This document shows, in pieces, positions 17,889-26,057 of a DNA stretch of 64,000 nt; position 1 is the first letter of the stretch; each line of letters begins with the position of its first letter. A model generated the notes under the pieces. It was not told the origin of the DNA. It made no database searches and saw only the letters and a list, made by a program, of their open reading frames with translations. This stretch comes from Mesocricetibacter intestinalis (GTDB taxonomy: Bacteria; Pseudomonadota; Gammaproteobacteria; Enterobacterales; Pasteurellaceae). The translations under genes were made by a program, and so were the position numbers. Where the stretch lies: positions 1 through 64,000 of the forward strand of contig NZ_SNYQ01000009.1 in assembly GCF_004363295.1 (NCBI RefSeq), read 5' to 3'.

Positions 17889-18641
17889 TTAAATTTCAAC
17901 TTTATGTAACGGAATATTCATCTTGTTAAGCAGATGAACGTATTCCGGTGCAATGCCTGAATCGGTAATAAACCCGGCTAGCGGATAAGGGCAAGAATAA
18001 TGATGCGGGAAACTGCGGCCGCATTTACTGGAATCGGTAATAATATAATGTTCGAGATTGCGTTCAAGCAGGGTATTAACCAGCTCCGCCCGTTTGCGGT
18101 TTTTACCGCTGATACCGTCTTCATCGAATCCGTCGATACCGATAAAGGTTTTATCCATTTCCATATTCAGCACCGAACGACAGGCGTTGCGGCCGACCAC
18201 ATAATCGCTGTCTTTTTGGTATTCGCCGCCGAGCAGAAATATTTTGACCGGACTGTCTTTTAACATACGGGCGATATAACAGCTCGGGGTAATAATGGTA
18301 ACCGCTTTATTGTAGGCGATATATTTGGCTAACAGCGAATTGGTGCTGCCCCCTTCAATAAAAACGTAATCTCCATGATTGACCAGAGAAGCGGCGAAGG
18401 TGGCCAGTTTTTGTTTCAAGGCAAAATTAATACTGATCCGAGTTGCGATATCATCGCTGTCCATTGCTACCGCATAGCCGTGGGTTCTTTTCAGATAATG
18501 ATTTTCTTCCAACAGTGTCAAATCCTGACGGATGGTTACCTCGGAAACCTGATTCATTTGTGCCAGTTCGCTGACCTTGATTTGTCCTTTTTTAAAAACC
18601 TGTAAAATAATATTTTGTTGTCGTTCGTTCAGCCGGTTCAT
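17889..18641 (-). CDS. DeoR-family transcriptional regulator (YciT-like)
   Basis: A 250-aa DeoR regulator. The N-terminal winged helix-turn-helix ([16 protein letters not shown] then [19 protein letters not shown], about residues 1-55) is followed by a C-terminal sugar-phosphate-sensing DeoRC domain ([42 protein letters not shown]). It most resembles E. coli YciT in sequence. The open frame continues 80 codons upstream into the ybiW gene in another frame; the start at 18641, just after the 28-bp palindrome, is the real one. Position inside the operon suggests it controls these genes in response to a sugar phosphate. Confidence 0.9.
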   Translation of the reverse strand: MNRLNERQQNIILQVFKKGQIKVSELAQMNQVSEVTIRQDLTLLEENHYLKRTHGYAVAMDSDDIATRISINFALKQKLATFAASLVNHGDYVFIEGGSTNSLLAKYIAYNKAVTIITPSCYIARMLKDSPVKIFLLGGEYQKDSDYVVGRNACRSVLNMEMDKTFIGIDGFDEDGISGKNRKRAELVNTLLERNLEHYIITDSSKCGRSFPHHYSCPYPLAGFITDSGIAPEYVHLLNKMNIPLHKVEI

Positions 18642-18653
18642 CGCCTTTGCCTT

Positions 18654-18681
18654 ATTGGTCGGTAAATATTTACCGACCAAT
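18654..18681. repeat. perfect 28-bp palindrome between ybiW and the DeoR gene
   Basis: The half ATTGGTCGGTAAAT is followed without spacer by its exact reverse complement. It occupies the 52-nt gap between the ybiW stop and the regulator start, ending 12 nt before the ATG. It could be the operator of the DeoR-type regulator, or a hairpin in the mRNA affecting processing or translation of the downstream genes. Confidence 0.85.
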
Positions 18682-18693
18682 GTATCATAAAAA

Positions 18694-21126
18694 CTAGAGG
18701 GAATGTTCCGTTCTTGCAATAATATCGTCCTGAGTTTCAGGTGAAAGTGCGGTAAAAAAGGCTGAATAACCCGCCACCCGTACCACAAGGTCGCGATATT
18801 GATCCGGATCGGCTTTTGCCGCCAGCAGGGTCTGCTTCGAAACCACATTATATTGAATATGCCAACCCTTGTGGACATCAAAGAAGGTACGCAACATCAG
18901 GATCAATTTTTGTCGATCCCGTTCATTCGCCAAGGCTTGAGGGTTGAGTTTTTGATTCAGCAGTACGCCGCCGAGAATTTTCCCCGTCGGTAGTTTACCG
19001 ACCGAGTTAAATACTGCCGTCGGCCCCAATATATCGGTACCGGAAGAAGGGCTGCAGCCTTCCGCCAGAGCGCTCCAGGCTTTACGCCCGTCCGGTGTCG
19101 CCGCAGTTTGTGCGCCGAAAGGGACGTTGGCGGAAATAGATGAGGTACCGGCATAGTAATCACCGCCGATCGGGCCTCTGCCGTAGCGCGGGTTGCGGTA
19201 TTGAGCAAGGGCTTCGATATAGGCTTCATAGGCTTGTACTAACAGCAAATCCACCTCATCGTCGTCATTACCGTATTTCGGGGCTGCATTAAGCAGGCGC
19301 TGACGTAGGATTTCACCCTGGCTACCGCTGAAGTTATTTTCCAACGCTTCGGCCAGTTCCTGCTGCCCGATGTTTCCCTGCTCGAAAACCAGTTTTTTCA
19401 CCGCAGCAAGACTGTTACCGGTATTGGCGATACCTACCTGTAAACCGGAAACCCAGTCATATTTCGCGCCGCCTTCTTTCAGGGTTTTGCCTTTTTCGAT
19501 GCAATCGTCCACCAGTGCCGAACAGATAATATCCTGGACATTATGCTCCAACATGGTATCGATGATATATTCAATTTCGATGGATTTCCGCGTATAGTAT
19601 GCAATCTGCTCGCGCCATTGCGTCATAACTTCGTCAAAGTTATTAAAGTTACCTTGGGAAAGGGATTTTTGTGCCGGCAGGAATATAAGCCCGCTGGTTG
19701 CATCTTTACCGCCGTTTAAGGCGGCCAGAACCACACGCGGGAAATTAATAAAGCTCATTCCCGTACAGCGATACCCCCATTTACCCGGTACGGCGGTTTC
19801 AATACAGCCAATGGCGGAGTAGTCATAGGCATCTTCTCGGCTTACCCCCAGCTTAATAAATTCGGGAATCACGATTTCATCATTATTAAATGCCGGCATA
19901 CCGAACCCGCAACTGATCACCTGAACACAGGCTTGCATAAATTCATTATCAATACCGCTGTGATAGCGTACGCTCAGATTGGGTTGGGTGGAACGCAGAC
20001 GACCGCAGGATTCGAGAATGGTATAAGACAATTCGTTTACCGCATCTTGCGCTTCGCCGTTAACCAGTTTTTGGCCGCCGATGGTTACATTCTGATACAT
20101 AGGACTGCCGGCGGAAGTTTTGGAATGAGAGCCGGAACGAATTTTGTTGATTTCCAGCAGTTTCAGCCAGCAACTATGCAGTAATTCAATGGCTTTTTCC
20201 CGTTCCAAGGTTTTGTCTTTCAGCACCTCCCGTTCATACCAGGGATATAAATATTGATCCAGACGACCGAAAGAAACCGAATGGCCGTTAGACTCGATTT
20301 GTAGAACCAGCATAACAAAGTAGGTAAGCTGTAAGGCCTGCCAGAAGGTTTGCGGCGGACGGTGAGCGATAAGTTCGCAGTTTTCCGCAATTTGCAGCAG
20401 TTCCAACCGCCGCCAGTCGCGTTTTTCATGTCGTGCCATTTCCCGCGCCAGTAGCGCATAGCGTTCAATATAGGCGCTCATCGCTTTTAATGCGATAATT
20501 ACTGCGGTTAAGAATTGATTTTGATAGAACCCTTCCAGTTCGGTCAATTTCACACTTGATTGGCGCGCCTCAACCTTAGCAATTAAACCGTCCAGCCCAT
20601 TTTCCAGAATTAACGGAAAGTTTACCGCCAAATGTGCATCTCCCGAGTTCATATTGCCTTCCGCTTTAATCATCACGGTTTCCAGCAGGGATTTGTGTTC
20701 TTCGCTAAATAAGGCGAAGCATTTATCCACCACGGTTTGGCCGTGCCACCAAGGGCAAACCCGGTGTAGTACTTCTTTATCCTGAGCGCTAACGTTGAAG
20801 CCCGCTCCCGGGCGTTCGCCCAGAATATCGATTTCTTGTTCGATCCAACCGACCGTATATTCCGGAAAAATCGGCGCGGCTTTTGGCGTTTTAGCCTGAT
20901 TTCCCACAATTAATTCATCGTTTTTAATCCAGACGGTTTTTTGTTTTAAATGGTTTTCCAGCGCCAGCGCGCGACGTATTACCGTCGGTTGCGCCAAATG
21001 GCGCTGATAGCTTTCGGTATAATGTTGCGCCCGTTCTACGCAAATATCGGGTTTAATAATATGAATCAGCTCGTTCTTATGGGCCTGAATACGTGCCGTA
21101 ACAGTGGTTAGATCTAATGTTCTCAT
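18694..21126 (-). CDS. ybiW: glycyl radical enzyme, YbiW (PflF) type
   Basis: An 810-aa glycyl radical enzyme, equal in length to E. coli YbiW and similar to it along its whole length. The thiyl-radical cysteine is Cys441 in SAIGCIETAV with Glu443 after it; the glycyl radical site is Gly786 in VVRVAGYSAFF. The GCIE arrangement marks it as a dehydratase/lyase-type GRE and not pyruvate formate-lyase, which has Cys-Cys. E. coli YbiW has been reported to open the ring of 1,5-anhydroglucitol-6-phosphate to 1-deoxyfructose-6-phosphate; the same role is inferred here. It is oxygen-sensitive and needs the adjacent activase, whose gene ends 5 nt upstream. Confidence 0.93.
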   Translation of the reverse strand: MRTLDLTTVTARIQAHKNELIHIIKPDICVERAQHYTESYQRHLAQPTVIRRALALENHLKQKTVWIKNDELIVGNQAKTPKAAPIFPEYTVGWIEQEIDILGERPGAGFNVSAQDKEVLHRVCPWWHGQTVVDKCFALFSEEHKSLLETVMIKAEGNMNSGDAHLAVNFPLILENGLDGLIAKVEARQSSVKLTELEGFYQNQFLTAVIIALKAMSAYIERYALLAREMARHEKRDWRRLELLQIAENCELIAHRPPQTFWQALQLTYFVMLVLQIESNGHSVSFGRLDQYLYPWYEREVLKDKTLEREKAIELLHSCWLKLLEINKIRSGSHSKTSAGSPMYQNVTIGGQKLVNGEAQDAVNELSYTILESCGRLRSTQPNLSVRYHSGIDNEFMQACVQVISCGFGMPAFNNDEIVIPEFIKLGVSREDAYDYSAIGCIETAVPGKWGYRCTGMSFINFPRVVLAALNGGKDATSGLIFLPAQKSLSQGNFNNFDEVMTQWREQIAYYTRKSIEIEYIIDTMLEHNVQDIICSALVDDCIEKGKTLKEGGAKYDWVSGLQVGIANTGNSLAAVKKLVFEQGNIGQQELAEALENNFSGSQGEILRQRLLNAAPKYGNDDDEVDLLLVQAYEAYIEALAQYRNPRYGRGPIGGDYYAGTSSISANVPFGAQTAATPDGRKAWSALAEGCSPSSGTDILGPTAVFNSVGKLPTGKILGGVLLNQKLNPQALANERDRQKLILMLRTFFDVHKGWHIQYNVVSKQTLLAAKADPDQYRDLVVRVAGYSAFFTALSPETQDDIIARTEHSL

Positions 21127-21131
21127 GGCTG

Positions 21132-22034
21132 TTATCCTCCTAAGATAGGGGTGAGATGTTGTTGTTGCGCATATTGTTGGGCGAAAGCCAGCAGTTCAAT
21201 ATCCTCTAAAGGCGTTTGCGGTGCGAGATAGGCTATGTTCAGCAGTTTGTATTTATTCATACCCAGCTTGTGATAGGGCAGGAAATGAATTTCTTTCGCT
21301 TTGGTTTCATGTGCAACAAAATCCACCATAGTGGTTATGGTTGCTTTGTCGGCGTTAAATTGGGGAATCAAAGGGATGCGCACAATGATGTCCGCTTCGC
21401 TCTCGGCAGACAGACGGCGATAGTTATCCAGAATGCGTTTTAACGAACCGCCGGTCCATTGCCGGAAAATATCCGCCTCGGTATGTTTTAAATCCGCCAG
21501 AATTAAATTAAGGTAGGGTAAGGCGGGGGATATTTGCTTCCAGGAAGTATGCAAACAGGTTTCCACCGCCGTATGATAACCCACTTCACGACATCTGCGC
21601 AGCAGTTCAAGAGCCAGTTCCGGTTGCATAAAGGGTTCGCCGCCGGAGAGCGTAACTCCGCCGCCGCTACGCAGATAAAAAGCCCTGTCCTTATGAATTT
21701 CCCGCATAATCTGATCCGGCGATTTTTCTTCTCCACATAGGCTGAGTGCCGTACTCGGACAAAAGTTTTTTAATGCTATATATTCTTCGTTCGAAATTAT
21801 ATCTCTGTTGATGCGAAGATTGTTATTTTCTTTATAAAAAATATGAGGGAAGTTATTCGTACATAGCCGGCAATCCTGTAGGCAGAGGCGATCATCAAAT
21901 AAAAGTTCATAGTTACGGGATTCGCTTTCCGGATTTTGGCACCAGCGACAGGACAGCGAACAGCCTTTAAAAAAGATTACACTGCGGATGCCGGGTCCGT
22001 CATGGGTTGAGTAGCGCTGAATATTGAAAATCAT
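21132..22034 (-). CDS. ybiY: glycyl radical enzyme activating enzyme, YbiY type (radical SAM)
   Basis: A 300-aa radical-SAM activase that would install the glycyl radical on the YbiW-like enzyme. The SAM cluster motif is Cys25-x3-Cys29-x2-Cys32 (KGCSLSCRWCQNPES) and the GGE motif is SGGGVTLSGGEPFMQPE. Between them an insert has Cys51, Cys55, Cys58 and Cys92 (plus Cys100), enough for one extra [4Fe-4S] cluster and not two as in many such activases. First gene of the operon; an FNR/CRP-like dyad lies 75-95 bp upstream. Confidence 0.93.
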   Translation of the reverse strand: MIFNIQRYSTHDGPGIRSVIFFKGCSLSCRWCQNPESESRNYELLFDDRLCLQDCRLCTNNFPHIFYKENNNLRINRDIISNEEYIALKNFCPSTALSLCGEEKSPDQIMREIHKDRAFYLRSGGGVTLSGGEPFMQPELALELLRRCREVGYHTAVETCLHTSWKQISPALPYLNLILADLKHTEADIFRQWTGGSLKRILDNYRRLSAESEADIIVRIPLIPQFNADKATITTMVDFVAHETKAKEIHFLPYHKLGMNKYKLLNIAYLAPQTPLEDIELLAFAQQYAQQQHLTPILGG

Positions 22035-22061
22035 ATAACAACCTCGTTAATTTTGAATGAA

Positions 22062-22067
22062 AGTATA
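22062..22067 (-). promoter_or_regulatory. possible -10 element of the ybiY operon
   Basis: The minus strand reads TATACT here. It is centred about 51 bp from the FNR-like box at 22109-22122, the spacing of a class I activated promoter. Confidence 0.35.
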
Positions 22068-22093
22068 ATTTTCTTCATTCAAAACCTCAACCT

Positions 22094-22128
22094 CTAGTTG
22101 TGAAGATTTTGATCTTGATCGCAACTAG
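22094..22128. promoter_or_regulatory. dyad with FNR/CRP-like core upstream of ybiY
   Basis: The outer arms CTAGTTG (22094-22100) and CAACTAG (22122-22128) form an inverted repeat. Inside it, TTGATCTTGATCGC at 22109-22122 matches 8 of 10 specified bases of the FNR box TTGATnnnnATCAA. The same stretch on the minus strand (TGCGATCAAGATCAAA) also fits a CRP site in 8 of 10 bases. FNR control would make sense for an oxygen-sensitive enzyme. Confidence 0.45.
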
Positions 22129-22244
22129 GGAGAATAATGACCTTTGTGAGAGGGATAAGTTGATTGTCCGGCACCGATCTTCCGAGGGTGCCGATCAAGT
22201 TTTAGCGGAAAATTAAAGGGGAGAAGAAAGGGGTTCGGGCGGGA

Positions 22245-23060
<816 letters not shown>

Positions 23061-23612
23061 TTATCCTTGTCTGAACACTTTGCAGCTAAAAATATCTCGG
23101 ATTTCCGAAGGCTTATCCGCAGTTCCCAGGGGCATATCCAATACCGGAAAATTCGGGCCGAACTGGCGATAAACTTCCGCTGCGCTTTTGCAGGGCGGGC
23201 GGCCGCTTAAGTTGGCGCTGGTGGAGGTTAGTGCGGTTCCGCTGCTTTCACATAATAAACGTACTGCCGGATGTGTACACAGGCGTACGGCGATAGTATC
23301 AAAACTACCGGTAAGCAATTTCGGGGTTGAGGTTTTGGCTGGCATTACCCAGGTAGTGGGGTGAGCATATTCTTGCTGGAGACGCTGCCAATGGATTTCC
23401 TGCAGCGGCCGTTCATCGATAAAGGGGCGCAGAAAACGGATATCGGGCGCAACCAGAATCAGCCCTTTTTGCGGCGCTCTTTGTTTTAAAACTAATAATT
23501 TTTCCACCGCACTTTGGTTGTTCGGATCACAGCCCAGACCGAATACGGCTTCGGTCGGATAAGCGATCACCCGCCCTTGGTGCAACAGTTCCACAAGTTG
23601 GTTAATATTCAT
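23061..23612 (-). CDS. tsaC: threonylcarbamoyl-AMP synthase
   Basis: A 183-aa YrdC/Sua5-domain protein of the TsaC (RimN) type, which makes threonylcarbamoyl-adenylate from threonine, bicarbonate and ATP for the t6A modification of ANN-decoding tRNAs. Signatures: the N-terminal IAYPTEAVFGLGCDPNN, KQRAPQKGLILV and the C-terminal TSTSANLSGRPPC. Length equals E. coli TsaC (190). It lies between yrdD and aroE with very short gaps. Confidence 0.95.
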   Translation of the reverse strand: MNINQLVELLHQGRVIAYPTEAVFGLGCDPNNQSAVEKLLVLKQRAPQKGLILVAPDIRFLRPFIDERPLQEIHWQRLQQEYAHPTTWVMPAKTSTPKLLTGSFDTIAVRLCTHPAVRLLCESSGTALTSTSANLSGRPPCKSAAEVYRQFGPNFPVLDMPLGTADKPSEIRDIFSCKVFRQG

Positions 23613-23618
23613 GTTTTC

Positions 23619-24170
23619 TTATTCGGTTTCAAATAGACGGCGGCAGGATTTATTTGCGCATTGCCAGATGCGCCTTGTTTCCTTTTGTTTTTTCAACATG
23701 GCTACGCGGTAGCCGCAGTAGGGGCAATCTTGCGCATAAGGTTGGCTTGGTAAGGTAAATTTACAGTGCGGAAAACGCCGGCAGGCATAAAAATATTTTC
23801 CCTGACGGCCGCGCCTTGCCACCATTTCGCTTTTAGCACAGGCCGGGCAGATAACGGCTTCTCCTTCCGTTGCGTTATCTTCCCGCTCATGGACGATAAA
23901 ACGACAGTCCGGATAAGCGGAACAGCCGATAAAGATACCGAATTGACCCTGCTTCAGCGCCAAGGGATGATCACATTCGGGGCAATGCTGTTCCAGCAGC
24001 CGGATAATACCGCTTTCGTTTTGGTTGTGCAGCGGTTTGATAAAATCACAGTGCGGATAGGCGCTGCAGCCGAAAAAAGGGCCTTTTTTCCCTTGTTTGA
24101 TTTGCAACGGCGAACCGCATTGCGGGCAGCTCTCTTCCTGTTTGGTGTACTGAAAAAGGGGTTTGCTCAT
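23619..24170 (-). CDS. yrdD: topoisomerase I C-terminal-like zinc finger protein (YrdD)
   Basis: A 183-aa protein made almost entirely of four C4 zinc fingers of the topoisomerase I C-terminal type: CPQCG...GCSAYPHC, CPECD...GCSAYPDC, CPACA...ACRRFPHC and CPYCG...CANKSC. It has no topoisomerase catalytic domain. E. coli YrdD has the same build and the same neighbours (tsaC, aroE); its function is not established, and nucleic acid binding is inferred. A TTG at 24188 is in frame, but ATG 24170 (MSKPLFQYTK) fits the family start. Confidence 0.9.
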   Translation of the reverse strand: MSKPLFQYTKQEESCPQCGSPLQIKQGKKGPFFGCSAYPHCDFIKPLHNQNESGIIRLLEQHCPECDHPLALKQGQFGIFIGCSAYPDCRFIVHEREDNATEGEAVICPACAKSEMVARRGRQGKYFYACRRFPHCKFTLPSQPYAQDCPYCGYRVAMLKKQKETRRIWQCANKSCRRLFETE

Positions 24171-24279
24171 TTTTATCACTCTGTTCAACCTGTGGTAAGG
24201 ATTTTACGCTTTTTCGTTTATACTAGACAACCGGATTCGCCTTCAAATATTAACCCTTTCTCCTTAATAAGGAAAATTT

Positions 24280-25890
24280 ATGTGGCAAACATTACTTCAC
24301 CCTTTGGTTTTGAGCACCCTTCTTTTTATGCTGACGGGGCTGATTTTATTACTGATGTTGCTGCGCCGCAGACGGGATGCGGCGGAATTACAAAGGGAGT
24401 TAAATAAAAATATTCTGGATTTTAACCGTTTGGCGGAAAAATTCGACAGCCTGAATCTACAGCATAATCAAACGGAGCAGCACTTGGTGAAAATGCAGAC
24501 CCTAGCGGAAGGTTTGCAGCTTCGTTTGAGCGAACGAGATGAGAAGATCGGCTATCTGCAAAGGGAATTAAATGAAGAGCAGCAACGCCACGAAGGGGCG
24601 GCTAATCAGGTTATCGTTCTGCAGGAACGTTTCGGCGTAATGTCCGCTCAATCGGAGCATTTAAAGCAACAGTTGGAATATTATCACAACGGCGTACAGC
24701 TTAAGGATCAGGAGTTAGCCGATTTAAACCGTAAAATCACGGCGCTGACACAGGAACTGGCGGAGCTGAAAACCGCTTCGGCAGAGCAGGAAAAATATTT
24801 TAACCAACAGCAGCAGAACTTATTGCAAAGTAAGCAACAACTGACGGTTGAATTTCAGAATCTGGCCAACCGGATTTTGGAAGAAAAAAGCCGCAGTTTC
24901 AGCCGTTCTAATCAGGCCGAACTGGATACCTTACTAAAACCTTTCCGGGAACAGATTGAGGGCTTTCAGAAACGGGTGAATGAAATCCATTCGGAAGCGC
25001 TGAAGGGAAATGCCGGCTTGGAAGCGGAGATTAAAAAAGTACTGGAAATCGGTTTGGCAATGTCGCAGCAGGCGGATAATCTGACTTCCGCTTTAAAAGG
25101 TGAAAAGAAAACCCTTGGCAACTGGGGCGAAATTCAACTGGAGCGGGCATTACAATCGGCCGGATTACTGCAAGGCGAGCATTATGCCGCACAGGCGCAT
25201 TTTAAAGATCAGCAGGGCAAGGCCAATTACCCGGATTTTATTCTGTATCTGCCCGATAATAAGCATTTGATTATTGACAGTAAGATGTCGCTTAACGCCT
25301 ATGAGCAAGCGGTTAATTGCGAAGACGAACAGGGACGCGCCGAATTTCTGCGCGAGCATATTCGTGCGCTTCGTAATCATATTGACGGGCTTTCCCGTAA
25401 AGACTACAGCAACCTAATCGGAATGCGCAGCCCGAATTTCGTGCTTATGTTTATTGCGTTGGAACCTGCCTATATTGAGGCGATGAAAGCGGATAGCCGC
25501 TTATTTGACTATGGCTATGAGAAAAACGTGATTCTGGTTTCTCATACCACTCTAATGCCGATTTTACGCACCGTAGCCAATTTGTGGCGGATTGAACGGG
25601 GTAATGCCGAAGCGCAGGAAATCAGCGCTAAAGCCGGAGAGATTTACAATCAAATTTGCTTGGTGGCGGATCGCCTGTCCAAATTGGGGAATACGCTAGC
25701 GACGTTGAACGGTCATTATAATAATACGGTAACCGCCTTGGCCGGTAATCAGGGGCTTATAGGTAAAGCGGAGCGCTTCAAAAGCTTATCGGCAAAAGCG
25801 AATAAAACTATGCCGAATGTAGAATTACTGCACGGGGATCTGGATACGCAGCGACTGATAATCGCTCGCGCTCCCGAGCAGAAAGAGTAG
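24280..25890 (+). CDS. rmuC: DNA recombination protein RmuC homologue
   Basis: A 536-aa RmuC protein. An N-terminal membrane anchor (about residues 4-27) is followed by a long coiled coil (about 35-220) and a nuclease-like C-terminal domain containing YPDFILYLPDNKHLIIDSKM, resembling PD-(D/E)xK nucleases. RmuC limits recombination at inverted repeats in E. coli and has been linked to defence and DNA processing in other work; the biochemical activity is not settled. It is divergent from yrdD and probably monocistronic; a USS (AAAGTGCGGT) lies just after the stop. Confidence 0.93.
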   Translation: MWQTLLHPLVLSTLLFMLTGLILLLMLLRRRRDAAELQRELNKNILDFNRLAEKFDSLNLQHNQTEQHLVKMQTLAEGLQLRLSERDEKIGYLQRELNEEQQRHEGAANQVIVLQERFGVMSAQSEHLKQQLEYYHNGVQLKDQELADLNRKITALTQELAELKTASAEQEKYFNQQQQNLLQSKQQLTVEFQNLANRILEEKSRSFSRSNQAELDTLLKPFREQIEGFQKRVNEIHSEALKGNAGLEAEIKKVLEIGLAMSQQADNLTSALKGEKKTLGNWGEIQLERALQSAGLLQGEHYAAQAHFKDQQGKANYPDFILYLPDNKHLIIDSKMSLNAYEQAVNCEDEQGRAEFLREHIRALRNHIDGLSRKDYSNLIGMRSPNFVLMFIALEPAYIEAMKADSRLFDYGYEKNVILVSHTTLMPILRTVANLWRIERGNAEAQEISAKAGEIYNQICLVADRLSKLGNTLATLNGHYNNTVTALAGNQGLIGKAERFKSLSAKANKTMPNVELLHGDLDTQRLIIARAPEQKE

Positions 25891-26006
25891 AAGCGCTAAA
25901 AGTGCGGTGATTTTCGGCAGAGTTTTTGGGCGCAGGTCGTCAATGCTCCGAATATTATGCGCCAAAGCACTCTGCAGGCGAAGACAAGCTTATCGGCGTT
26001 AATATA

Positions 26007-26027
26007 AAGGGCGCATTTTGCGCCCTT
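26007..26027. terminator. hairpin between convergent rmuC and the autotransporter gene
   Basis: AAGGGCGCA and TGCGCCCTT form a 9-bp stem with a 3-nt loop. A modest T-rich stretch follows on the minus strand and none on the plus strand, so it most likely ends the autotransporter transcript. Confidence 0.55.
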
Positions 26028-26057
26028 ACCTTAGATTAAACGTCTAAAATATAAGTT

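Noticed and set aside
18642-18881. An 80-codon N-terminal extension of the DeoR-type regulator into ybiW
   Set aside because: The extension is the ybiW 3' end read in another frame and crosses the palindrome; the helix-turn-helix begins at 18641 in the normal family position.
23766-24407. A 213-aa open frame on the plus strand across yrdD and the start of rmuC
   Set aside because: It is antisense to the zinc-finger gene and overlaps the rmuC start; the zinc-finger and RmuC readings are far better supported.
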